Assembly: GCA_001584585.1 (NCBI GenBank)
Contig: LSYV01000076.1
Span: 203,738 to 267,737, forward strand
From: Gonium pectorale
Taxonomy: Eukaryota > Chlorophyta > Chlorophyceae > Chlamydomonadales > Volvocaceae
DNA length: 64,000 bases
Direction of reading: 5' to 3'
Position 1 is the first letter of the stretch; each line of letters begins with the position of its first letter. This document shows positions 24,301 to 35,300 of the stretch, piece after piece. Made by a program: the position numbers and the translations under genes. The notes under the pieces are model-generated. The model was not told the DNA's origin and did no database searches. It saw nothing but the letters and a program-made list of their open reading frames with translations.

Positions 24301-27079
24301 GCCCGCAACGGCGCGCCGAAGCGAGCACTTGAGCTTTAGGAGGTCCTCCAGGGTCGGATCCGCGTCAGCCTGCAGCGGCTGGCTCCCAGCAGACGCGGCT
24401 GGGAGCTGGCCGGCTTGTGCTTGCGCCTGCCAGGCCGCGGAGGCTGGGGCGGCCCCGCCCTGGGCCAGGGACAGGGCCGAAAAGCTGGCAAGCCCCAGCC
24501 GATTCATGCTGGGTTGCTCGGAGCCCAAGGAAGACCAGGGCGGAGGGCACGCGAGGCCGGGCAGCGGCCGGACGATGCTGGATCGCCCTGTGGCGACAAA
24601 CCAATGGCAAAGCAATGGCAAGGACAGATGATGGAATGGACTTGCGGGTGCGGCAGGACATGGACGCAGGCGCTTCACTGGCTGCAAGAGCATGCCGGGC
24701 AAGAGTGGACAGATGCCTCCATGTCAGACCCGCTCTGCGCCGCACCTCTGAGACGCGCGGCGCGTTGGCCCCGCTCAGCCTGCGCGTCCTCGCCCTCATC
24801 GTCTGCGTCGAAGCCGTCCGCCTCCTCCGCCGGCCTGGCAGCCCCGTCGGCAGCAAGGCCGCCCCGCCCCGGCGCTCCAAGTTGCCCTGTCTGATCCGCC
24901 TGTGCCTCCTCCTCCATCCCCACCTCCTCCAACAGCTCTTGCCGCTGCTGCTGCTGCTGCTCAGGTCGCTGCTGCCACCCAGGCGCAGGAGAGCGACCAA
25001 CGTCTCCTTCACCCGTCGACAGCAATGCCAGCGCAGCTGCAATGCCGCCGGACCCGCCACCGCCGCCGCCACCGCCGCAGGCGTCAGCGTCCGGCCCCAG
25101 CCCAAAGCCGCGGAGCGCGTCCCAACCCGCACCCGCCGTGGAGCTGCGCGGCCGTTCCGGCGTGGGCAGCAGCGCGCCTTCGGCAATCCGGTCCGCCGAC
25201 CCTACATCAATCAGCATCGCCCCGTCTCCATCGTCCTCGTCCTCCTCCATCCTCCCTGCCCCTGCGGCCGCAGATACCGCCACAGAGGCACCGCCTAGTG
25301 CCAAGGGTCCAGAGCGTGCCGAGGCGAGCGGGCCAGCCAGCTGCGGCTCCTGGCGGTGCGCATACGGCAAGGAGTTGTGGTGCACAAGAGGTCGCGAACG
25401 CGGCGGGCGGTCCAGGAAGTCGTGCTCCGCAGACAAAGGCGCCGGGCCGAGCGTGCTGCACCTCGCCGCGCGAGGGGATACCGAGGCCCGATGCAGGCGT
25501 GGTACTGCGCCCGAGGACGCAGTCTGCTGCCCGGCGCCTGCCGAGAAGCTATCAGAGTGCGGGCGCGGGCGCGCTTCGTCGGAAGGCCAGCGCGCTGCAG
25601 CGGCCCAGCCGGCGCCACCCTCCTGGCCCACCTGGGTGACCGCGTGCGGCTGCGGCTGGCCCGCTTGCGGCCGCGACGGCATACGCTGCTCGGCGCGAGG
25701 AGACGCGCCGCCAACGGGCTGTTGCGCGGAAGGGGGCGCTGGTGGGAGGGCGTCGACGCCTGCTGCATCACGGCACGGTCGGGCACGAGGGGAGGAGGGG
25801 CAAGGGTGTGTTAGCGGGAGGCAAGGCAGAGACCGCACGGTTAGGACACAAGCGTTTGTTGGCAGCCTTGGAACTCACGCTCCTTCCAACCGACTTGCGG
25901 CTACCGATTCCCCCCTCCTTGCGCCCCCCCGAGGCCCGATTCACCTGGAGCCGTGCCCAGCTCCGCGCGCTGCTGCTGCCACTGCTGTTGCAGCTGCTGC
26001 CACTGCTGTTGCAGCTGCGGCTGTTCAAGGCGCTGCTGCTCGCCAGCCATGCCGCCGTCCTGCCCGGTCGCCTGGGCTGCAGCCCCGGCCCCATCCGCGA
26101 GCGCTGGGGCAGCGCCGCCGGCGGCCCCGGATATGAGCAGCGAGGCCATCATGCGGAGGGGCACCAGCACGCCGCCGTCGCGGCTGCGGCGGTAGGTGGT
26201 GTTGACCGCGTTGGCGTCCACCGGGTCCATACCCACGAGCTGGTAGCTCCTGCACCGGCATGCCGCATACGACGATATGAGGACGCCCCATTTTACAAGC
26301 TTACCTGGTGGTTGCGACAGCCTAGCGCAAGGCAAACGCAGCTGAGCGTATGGCTATTGGATGCCGACCCAGCCTTACATCCATGCGTATTCCTAGGCGC
26401 GCACCATGGCCTGCCTTGAAACGTGTTACGATGATCGGGACCCCCGCGGCCGAACGCGCCTTGCGTCGTCGGACACGTCGTGTGCCTCGCCCCGCCCACC
26501 CCTGCAGCACGGCCCAGCACACCTGCCGTCCTCATCCTGTCCTCCCTGTAGCTTTTGGCCCTGCCCCTGCAGCTGCTGCGGGATGTCGAAGAAGGCCGGG
26601 CTGGGTCCCTGTGCGAGCTGCTGCCGCTGCTTCGAACGTTTCTGCTGCTGCAGGAGCTTCGCCTGGTCACGGAGCGAAGACAGCGTGGGCGGGCCCACCC
26701 ACAGCACCTCCGCGCCTGCACCTGCTCTCCCGGAGGCCTCTACCCCACGCCGCTCAGGGGCCGAGCCTTCCGCCGCATTCCGGTCATCTGCAAAAAAGGA
26801 AGTTCAGTGCAGACGGTCGGGACTGGACGCATGCGGGCACATGGCAGAGGTGCTTCAGCCCAGTCCCTACGCATGCAGGACAGCCGGCTGCAGGGCTGCA
26901 GGGCCTGCTCTCTACCCTGTTAATGCTAGGTAGGTGCAACTTGTTGCGCGTGCAGCCTGCACGACACGGCCGGTCGTGCCAGGGTACCCACCGGGCAAGA
27001 GCAAAGCAGCCAGTGCCCCAGTATGAGGGTGCAGCTGGATGGGAACATCATAACCATCGTCGTCACAATACTCCGCCAT
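21393..27079 (-). CDS. Large uncharacterised disordered protein, interrupted by an assembly gap
   Basis: Exons (complement) join in phase: 26992-27079, 26523-26787, 25945-26249, 24746-25762, 24158-24587, 22982-23899, then the N gap, 22529-22602, 21393-22360. The product is about 1,480 residues if the gap is coding. It starts with ATG in a good context (CCGCACCATGG) as MAEYCDDDGYDVPIQLHPH. Exon 2 has a basic coiled-coil-like segment, WVGPPTLSSLRDQAKLLQQQ; exon 3 has NAVNTTYRRSRDGGVLVPLR then a Gln/Trp repeat. The rest is Ala/Gly/Pro/Gln-rich with acidic patches and a basic stretch (KRQRHQ). I recognise no domain. A nuclear regulatory role would fit the composition but is a guess. The part on either side of the gap does not keep phase if the 379 N are taken literally, so the gap length is probably arbitrary or hides an intron. 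Confidence 0.68.
22603..22981. other. Assembly gap (379 N)
   Basis: A run of N inside the large minus-strand gene. It probably removes coding sequence. Confidence 0.99.
25972..26024 (-). repeat. Gln/Trp tandem repeat inside an exon
   Basis: Read on the minus strand this encodes two copies of the unit LQQQWQQ, followed by Gln. The DNA period is about 24 bases. It lies in exon 3 of the large uncharacterised gene. Confidence 0.75.
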
Positions 27080-27742
27080 GGTGCGGTAGCCGGTCCGGGG
27101 TGGGGCGCAACCAGCTCCCAGAATTAGCAAGTGACCATGATTTTACCGTATACGTCCGCTGCAGGGCTCTAATGCTTGTCCTGCTGGGTTTTGAGGGCGC
27201 GCCAAAAGTCGTTCAACTACACCCTTCGCCAAGCTCGGCCCGTTCACAACTGGTTCGTCCACTTGCGGGCTTGCCCGGCCTCGGAAGTGGGCCGGGGCTT
27301 TGTCGATCGTGCGTGTACCCGAACTAGCGTTCCATCCAAAGGAGCTAAGGTAGTTCCGCAAATACAAGCTATGCAAGATGCATAGGCCCCGGGGTGAAGG
27401 GGGGCGAATTAGCGAGAGTACACGGGCCGGGACTGAGAGAGTCGGGTGTCGGTGCTTCCGTGATGGCCGCGGCCAAATTATGGAATTGGATGATGTCTAG
27501 GCATGGTGATGGGTGACGGAGCTCAATCCGCCCAGGAAGCCATGCGCACAACCGTACTTCCTCAGCACGGGCCACAGAACTCTTGGCGCACTGATGCTAA
27601 TGACCTTGGCATTGTTGCTTTCAATACTGCCACGTAGTTCTTGAAGCCCCGCGTCGGGTAATTACCTCAACGCGACAACGCCGACCTTTCTGGTTCCTCC
27701 GCCCTCACACAGCCTATATATCTAAGTGGTGCACACAGAAAC
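27080..27742. promoter_or_regulatory. Divergent promoter region
   Basis: 663 bases between the start of the large minus-strand gene and the DnaJ-type zinc-finger gene. TATATATC at 27715-27722 lies only about 21 bases upstream of the plus-strand ATG, so it is either not a TATA box for that start or the transcript has almost no leader. Confidence 0.35.
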
Positions 27743-28571
27743 ATGTCGGTCAGTAAAGCACTGGGGCGAGCCTTCCTAGCGGCAGGCGGCACGATGGTTT
27801 TCCTTGGCGGGGCAACTGTCGTGGTCAGCGGCGTGACCATGGGCATTGCAAAGGCAGTAATGGACCAGCAGAGGGTGAGTATGACTCGCTTGCGGCTGGA
27901 ATCCCTGCCAAGCGGGGCGAACTCCCCGTGCGCACTTTCCACTACCCTTCCAATTTCCCTCCACGCGGCATCCCACCCGTACATTTCGGTGCTGCATGCT
28001 TTCACCTCAGCCCTTCCGCACCAACCTGATCGCAGGTCAAGGATCAGATCCCGTGCACGGTGTGCCGGGCGAAGCGGCGAGTCGTGTGCGAGGTCTGTGA
28101 AGGTAACACCTTTAGACCTTCTCCTCTTGCGCGTGCCGTCGGTTCTTGGTCTTGGCTGCCGTGTAGTTAGGGCAGGGTTTCGGGGGCTACTGTCCCTCCC
28201 GATGTCTGTGTCATTTCTTGCCTCTCATCCAGTGACCTTTCCACAGAAGCGCGCGGCCGAGCCTGTCTTCTTTTGCGGTGCTACATACCTCTTACCGCCG
28301 CCACACAATCGTCCGTAATACTCGCCTCGTTTCACTCAATGCAGGCGAGCGGATAATCAAGTACTGGCCCACTCCCGAGCCGCCGCCAGCCCAACGGCAC
28401 GCGTGGAGCGTGTGCTCTATGTGTGAGGGCGATGGCGACCACCCCTGCATCAACTGCGTCGGCACGGGGAGCGTCTACCCCCACCCCTGGGGCACAGCCG
28501 ATGAAGATGGGGCGCTGCTGGGTCAGCTTGTGCGAGACAGTGCGCCCGCTGTCAGTAGCATAGGCCGATGA
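27743..28571 (+). CDS. Small membrane protein with DnaJ-type (CxxC) zinc finger
   Basis: Three exons join in frame: 27743-27874, 28036-28102, 28345-28571, giving 141 residues. Residues about 10-38 are hydrophobic and Gly-rich (FLGGATVVVSGVTMGIAKAV), a likely membrane helix. Four CxxC motifs follow: 51-54 (CTVC), 62-65 (CEVC), 90-93 (CSMC) and 101-104 (CINCVGTG), the arrangement of the DnaJ cysteine-rich domain also found in BSD2, LQY1 and PSA2-type plastid thiol chaperones, without a J domain. The N-terminus is not an obvious transit peptide, so location (plastid, mitochondrion or ER) is open. Exon borders fall between the CxxC pairs. It is divergent to the large minus-strand gene. Confidence 0.8.
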
Positions 28572-29994
28572 GCCGGGCGTCGATGGGCTCAGGGACACGC
28601 AGGCGTCGCGGCAACAACCATGCCAGGTCTGTGCAGCGGTACGGCTTTTACGTGTGAGAGGAGTGACACCGAGTGAGTTGCGTTGCGGGAATGTCCTGTG
28701 TCAATAATAATACTAATAATAATTCATCGTTACAGGACCCCTGTGTCAGTGTGTGCCGTGGAGGACCGATACGATGCTTGGATGATAAGCTTGGACGCCT
28801 GCACGACATGAGCGTAGATTAGCATGGAAGGGTAGGTTGATATACGGCACCAACTGAGGCATGTCGCGTGTACGACCCAGAGTCTTTCAAGCACGTTCAC
28901 ATATTCTATGTCAAGAAGGGCGTCGGGCGTGAGGGAAGGTGGAGTCCAGTCAAGCTGGTTGCAGTGTCACTGGGTAGGCTGGCAAATGTACGGTACGAGC
29001 AGTTAAGCGGATCATGTGTCATCCGATATGTATTGGTTTGCAAAACTACATGTCAGCCTTGCTTTCGCTCGGCTCTGTCATAGCCATGCACTGTTGCAGA
29101 CCCCGAATGAGGGTGCCTATGCACCCCAATGTATATACTGGGATTGATGCCCTGGCGTGGCCCTGGCTTGACCTTTGACTCGACAAGTAATCTGGTGAGA
29201 AATAGGAAGACCAAGGGGGTTCCTTTCAAGCTTTGTCCTGCTGTCAATTGTTTTGGGTACGAAACTGCCAAGGGCTGTAATGCATACTTGGGTCGCGTCA
29301 ACTGGTGGTCCAAGTGTGGCCGAGCGTGTGCCCGCTTTCAGAGTACTGATGTGCAAAAAAAGAGAAACCTGCAGAGCAATGCGGGCAATGGACACGAGAA
29401 CGCATCAAGTCTTTGCGTTCCGTTGCGTTGCATGCGCTGATGCGTACGCCATGCGAGTGCAGGTCATGAACCTCGGCGGTTCCCGGTGCCTCCAGCATGC
29501 CGTTTGTTGATGCCCTAGCCGAGCTGTAGTTTTACACAGCCAGCCGCATCTCTCTCAGGATACGAGGGTTATGGAGGGTTTGAGATTCGGGCATTGCCAC
29601 TTACAAGAATGCTCGCAGCTGAATGCGAGCTTGCACACACACGATCCCACTACAGCAGCGCGCGGATGGGCACTGCCGGCACACTCCGCTCCGGGCCCAT
29701 GGACAAAGGTATCTGTCCTGGAGAAAAACCCTTCTGTGTGCCCACACACTGTAGGTCGCACCAGTCGCGTGAACATGGTGGCGCGAAGCGACGCTCCTTT
29801 GAACACCGGCGCCAACCGTTTCAGTTGAACGCGGTGACCCGTGACTACGCATAATTCCTCCTCAACCCTCCAAGATGGAGGCGAGCATGCGGGATGACGT
29901 ACATCCAGGGAAACGAAGACCCTGGTTTCGAGACTCGAACACAAGCTTCAGTGGCGCCATGGGCGCCAGTCCGGCTCCGAGGCGGGCGATCAGC
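28572..29994. other. Convergent 3' intergenic region
   Basis: About 1.4 kb without coding signal. It contains a short AT-rich TAA/TAAT microsatellite at about 28703-28727, a plus-strand TGTAA at 29276-29280 and a minus-strand TGTAA at 29601-29605. Confidence 0.45.
29601..29605 (-). terminator. Poly(A) signal TGTAA of the PETO-like gene
   Basis: TTACA on the plus strand about 390 bases past the stop at 29995. Positional inference. Confidence 0.45.
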
Positions 29995-31596
29995 TTACTT
30001 CTTGCCGCCGAAGGGGAAGCCGCCCTTCTTCGACCCAGTGGCGGCCTTCACCTGTTTTGTGGGGAGCGACGGGCAGTGAGTGAAGTTGGCCAGCAAATGG
30101 ATGCGCACCGGTGCGCGAGAAAACACACTCCAGTCAGTCGACGACAAGGTGTGAAAAGCAATGATGCCAAACCGTGCCCTCGAGTGACAGGGCGAAAGGC
30201 GATGGTGTCAGCTAAGCGAGGGGCAGTATTGTGCTCAGGTGAAGCGCCTGGCGGACGCCGGACCGCCCACCTTCTTGGTGCCAGCGGCGACCTTGGGGAA
30301 GACCACACCGTTGTCGGTCTTAAGGGTGGGCTCGTACCCGGCGTAGTTGTTCGAGTCCTGCAGGAGGCAGGGGCCGGCAGGGGATGAAGAGCGACGAGAG
30401 CGGCAAGGCTGAAGTCGCCGCCAGGTGACAAAATCGCCATCCAAACCAGCCCGATGGGCGCCGCACCCCTCCCGCTCGCTCTAGCTCCCGCAACGCCAGC
30501 ACATGGTGAGCAAGCCTGTGGCAAACCCAGCTAACGTTCGGTGCCGTACCTTGGCCATGGCCTCCATGAACCACTCGTTGAACGTGCCGTCAATCTTGGA
30601 GGCGGCGAAGAAGCCACCAACAGTCAGGACCAGGGCGCCTGCGCGAACAAAGCATCCCCTCGGTCAGCCCCGGCGAGACCTCCGCACAACATACCGCACG
30701 CGACAGTAATCCATGCGTGTAAATTCACTGAGGCCACTCGGAAGCCGCTGCAGATGTTTCTTTTGCCGCACGCAGAACTGGGCCTGCCATGCCCTCAGCT
30801 CGCCGCTGCTCTGACCGCGTGCAGGACCCTTGCTACATATAGAAGCCACAGCCACCCCGGCGCGGCAGAAGGACGTGCCTGGGAGGGCGAAGCTGCGGGG
30901 GTCCACATCGTTGCCCTGCTCGCTAGCCTCCGGCACCTTCTCGGCAGCGGCGGGCTTCGCGACGGCAGCCTTCTCAGCGGCCGGCTTGGGCGAGGGCAGC
31001 GAGGGAGGGGTCAGGCCCTTGAACTCGCGCTTCACCGGGGCGGGAGCGGGAGCATCGTCCTGGAACACCTGTAGGGTGGACGGGTCCAGGTGCGTGGGAG
31101 AAGGGGTCCTTGTTTATCTTGGCCGTGCAGCCGGATAAACGCACGCAACCCTTGTGACCGTCGGTGCTACGCGCTCGCGGTGCTCAGCAATGATTATGAC
31201 CCATTAAAATTACCTTCTTCAGCTCGGGCTGTTGAAGGACCACACCGGCGTTCGCGGGCGAGGCGATGAGGGCAGCGGCAGCGACCGCAGCGGCCGCGAC
31301 CTGGGCCTGCTCAAAGGCACCTGCATTGACACGCAATAACATATCTCACTCCGAGTGATATCCGGCGAGGTATTGAGTCACATTAGCGGCTGCCTCTGGG
31401 GATCGGCCACGTCGACGCTATTCTCTTTGCAAAGCCGCAAGCTGAGCCACTGGGACGCCCGCGGCTAATCACATCCTAAAGTACATGAAGGGAGCCGCAA
31501 CCGCCCCTCACCCTTGTGCGCGGAGACGCGCACGGACCGCCGCGAGCGCACAGCGCTAACGGCAGCGGGGGCCTTGCAGCGAGCAGCGAGGGCCAT
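29995..31596 (-). CDS. PETO-like thylakoid membrane protein (cytochrome b6f-associated), candidate
   Basis: Six exons (complement): 31512-31596, 31214-31320, 30879-31068, 30550-30638, 30271-30357, 29995-30051, giving 204 residues. The N-terminus MALAARCKAPAAVSAVRSRR is a plastid transit peptide; an Ala-rich hydrophobic stretch ending in SPANAG follows. Next come a Pro/Ala/Lys-rich segment (KPAAEKAAVAKPAAAEK), one membrane helix at about 126-146 (ALPG, ALVLTVGGFFAASK), the segment GTFNEWFMEAMAKDSNNYAG and a basic C-terminus ending in GGFPFGGKK. One helix with transit peptide and a basic Gly/Lys tail fits PETO, the algal thylakoid phosphoprotein associated with cytochrome b6f; I assign it from general resemblance, not an alignment. 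The third intron seems to use a GC donor (CCCAG|GCACGT), needed for phase. Confidence 0.6.
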
Positions 31597-31767
31597 CTTG
31601 TGAAATTTGGTGGTTTGGAGGTGCCGCGCGACAGCTGGTGTGGGCCGGTGCTCGATAGAAGGGGCGCCCTACACCTCGTCTTATCTGCGTATACGTACGG
31701 CGGCTCGGAGATCGGCTCGTTCAGCCCTGGGGCAGGCTTATTATGCGCACAGGTATACGGTCAAGCC

Positions 31768-31775
31768 TATATATT
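31768..31775 (-). promoter_or_regulatory. TATA box of the PETO-like gene
   Basis: TATATATT on the plus strand (AATATATA on the coding strand), about 172 bases upstream of the ATG at 31596. Sequence motif only; it fits a highly expressed plastid-protein gene. Confidence 0.45.
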
Positions 31776-32386
31776 CATTCATTGCTGGCGGCGGGGGCCC
31801 GCAAGGACCCGACCCCTTCCGGCATGCACCCCAACGTCGAGAGTCGGGCGCACCTCGAAAGAATGAGCTACACAAATTGGTACATTTAACGGCTGCTTTG
31901 AACTGTGTGACGTTTTGGAAGTGCCACTGTGAAGCAAGCGCGACCTCTTTCCTTGACGCGAATGAACTGCCCACGCGATGATGCTATACGTCCACCCGTT
32001 GACTCGAATGATTAACAAAACGAGAGCCATGGCATGCCTCTAGCTGTGGGTAGTGCCCGATGACCCGGGGGTCGGCGCTGTGCTGCCAGCCCATGGACAG
32101 AGTGTTCGGTACATACTGCACGTGCGCTACCCTTGATAGCGAAGAGGCGCATGAGTCTGAGTAGCATAGGGGGGGCGCGGCAGGCAGGAGACCGGATCCA
32201 CAAGCCCCATGCGGCGCATGATTTTAGGGGCACGTACGGCTCAGAGTTTATGGAGGTGAATAGCAGGGGCGCGCAGCAAGAGGCAGAGCGCTATAACTAT
32301 CGTGATCTCCCGCAATATTATATGGCGGAGTTTCTACAAGCGCTTCCTGCCCTGTAAGCACTCCCTACTTTTGAGAATATCGTTGC
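31776..32386. promoter_or_regulatory. Divergent promoter region between PETO-like and HMG-box genes
   Basis: About 610 bases upstream of both genes. A short open frame at 32133-32357 has no splice-compatible link to the HMG-box exon and no family features, so it is treated as leader or non-coding. Confidence 0.35.
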
Positions 32387-35300
32387 ATGACTTCCCAGCC
32401 TTTGAAGAAAATCAAGCCCACAGGCGGCGTTAAGGTCGACCACGCAGCTGCAAACCGGGTGCGCGTTTCTGCTGCCGCTTTCCCCTCACGGTCCTCGAGG
32501 GAGACGCGCGCGCCCTCTGAACCGCTGGGCTCCCATGCACAGGAGCTGAGGCAGGAGCTCGAGAGCAAGACCAGGTGAGCAGCTCTCTACAGCACCCGTC
32601 ACCCGCGAACTGCACCCCCGCGCAAACGGCAGCGCCTGCGCACCTTCACTGCAGCGCAGCAATGCAGCCCGTGCAACCAGTCCAGAAGCGAGGAGGCAAT
32701 TTGACAGCGTTCTCTGCACACCACCACCCCGCGAGCGGGCGGTTTGCAGCCCTCGCCTAATCGCGCCGCGCGAAGCGTGATTCGCAGAATCATCGCGCCC
32801 ACACACGCATCTGATGCTAGTTGACTGCGGCGATGCCACTGGATGTCTGTCTGCCAATGTCAAACGCAGCTCATGCCTGCTCGAGCGCGATAGAATTCAA
32901 ATTCCATGTCTGTACCCGGTCATCGCTGCCCTTACCCTGCCCTCTCTTCCGCTCTGCAGCGCCATGGACCCAGAGGTTGAGCAGCAGGCGGCCGAGGGCC
33001 TGGACGCCGAGCTGGACGACGTGTTGGGCGACGTGCTGGGCGAGATTGAGGACCTGGTGGGGGAGCAGGAGGTGAGCGCGGTCGGGGCAGGAGGGGAGGG
33101 GTTACAGGGGCCATGGTCGATGGCGCTTCGGACAGCTCAAGCCAGACATCTCAAGCCGGTGCGAGGGGACGTGCGAGGGGGAAGAGGCATGGGAGGGGGA
33201 GGCGGGGGGAGAGCGACGAAGAACGGGGCGGGCCTGGCGTGGGCGCGCTGTCGCGCACAGAAAAAGCAGAAATCTGCAAAGAAAGAGGGACGCTTCAGCC
33301 CTCGAGTGGCGACGGCGCATGGCGGGCCGGCCGGGAGGACGTGCGTGTGCGACTGCTCCACATGGAGCCGACCCACATGCCACACTCCCTTCCTTGCTCT
33401 ACCCCGCAGATAGAGCGCCGCATTCTGCTGCATCCCACCTTTGCTCTTCCCGCCTCCCTGGCATGTCACATGCAGGGCGACGCCGCCGACCCACAAGATG
33501 CACCGCCCGCCGAAGAGGAGGCCGCCGAGGACCCAGCTGCGACCGCCGACCCAGAAGCCGAGACGGAGGCGCCCGCGGAGGCCGAGGCAGCGGAGGCCGA
33601 GGTCGAGGAGGAACAGGCCGCTGACGGAGGCGACGCCGGCGACGCTACGGCTGCCGCGACGGACGAGCAAGTTGATGAGGCTGCGGGCGGCGATGGCGCC
33701 GAGCAGCAGGTTGGTCGTACCGCGAGGCTTTGATGTTGGGGACGAGATGACGGCGTGGGACTGGTGTAGGTTGAATGAGGGTTATGGCCGGCCCTCTACA
33801 GCCCCTTGCCTGAACCCTGAAGACGTTGCTGCTCATGAGCGAGGTGGGTCACAGGCAGAATGTCAAGAGCATACTGGCTGCATGTGTGCCTTGCCGAGCT
33901 GCAAGCGTATGTGCGCGCATTCCCAGCCATCGGCAACGCCGCCCGGTCGTCCTCTTATTCTTTGCGTCTGCGTGCTGCCAATGCCGTGCGTCCTGACCAT
34001 GCGACCCGTGGGCCACTTCCTGCCGTGGGCCACTCCCAGGACGACGGAGGCAACGCAGCCGAGGCCGCCGGCGACCCCGCGCCCGATACCGCAGCCGGTG
34101 CCGAGGCTCAGGCAAATGCCGACGGCGATGCCGCCGAGGACATCGTGGCTGCTGACAAGGCCGCTCCCGCGGCGGCTCCAGCTGCAGCTCCGGCGGCCGC
34201 CGCCGGCACCAAGCCTGCTGCCGGCTGCGTGCTCAAGCCCGCTAACACCAACGCGCCCGCGGTGCCGGCACGCAAGGGCATGCTGCCTCCCGTCCGCAAG
34301 ACTATCGTCGCGCCCACGATCGGCGCCAAGGCTGCCCCCGCCGCCGCGGCGGCGGCGGCCGGCTCCAAGCCCGCCACCGGAGCTGCTCCCGCTGCGAAGT
34401 CGGCCGCTGCCGCCAAGCCCACCGGCGCAGCCAAGCCGGCAGCCACCTCCAAGCCCGCCGCCGCCACCAAGCCCGTCGCCGTCACCGCCAAGCCCGCCGC
34501 TGCCGCCAAGCCTACTACAGCCGCCGCCAAGCCGGCCGCTGGTGCCGCCAAGCCCGCCGCCGCCGCAAAACCCGCCGCCGCCAAGCCCGCCGCTGCCGCC
34601 AAGCCGATGGCCGCCACCGCAAGGCCCAAGGCAGCGGCTGCGCCCAAGGTCATCGCGGCCCGTGTGGTGCTGGCTGAGGACGACGACGGAGACGCCGCGG
34701 CCGCCGGACCCTCCGACCCCATCGCCAGCAAGGCGGCTCCAAAAAAAGGTGCGCTGGCCGCTGACAGGTTGGGCACTCCTATGATTCACAGCAGTTACTC
34801 CGTGTTGGGACGCGGTTGCGGCGCACTGCGGTTGCATTCGTCCAGCCCCTCCGTCACGGTGATGCGTACAACAGCCTTCATTGGTAAGCATGTGAATCGT
34901 GCCGATACGCCCCCTGGCCATTGATACCTCAGCTGCGCCCAAGCCCGCCGCCCCCGCTGCCGGCGCTGGTGGAGCCAAGGACAAGGACAGGAAGCGTGTG
35001 GTGGCGGTGGGCGCCAAGCCGTCGGCTGGCTACACGCTCTTCCTGAAGGAGGCCAAGCAGATGCTGACTGGTGAGTGCCGGCGCCTGGAGCGTGCGTGGC
35101 TGGGAGCGGGCTGCCGGGGTGGCCGTCGGGTCCGCACTCTCACGGTCGGTGCGTGGTCGGCGAGCTGTGGCGGTGAATTGCGGGGCAGGGGCGCCGGGCG
35201 AGACCGCAGGATAAATTTAGGGAGGATGCGGGCTTGCTGGAACGCCCAATACCGTAAGTGGTGATTGTAACTTAGCAGTTGGTGTTTCGCCACCATCCGC

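Noticed and set aside
32133..32357. Plus-strand 74-residue frame before the HMG-box gene
   Set aside because: No donor links it to exon 1 and it has its own stop; likely leader or promoter sequence.
33863..35017. 384-residue minus-strand frame of Gly-rich repeats
   Set aside because: It is the antisense of the Ala-Lys-Pro repeat tract of the HMG-box gene and crosses that gene's introns without splice logic.
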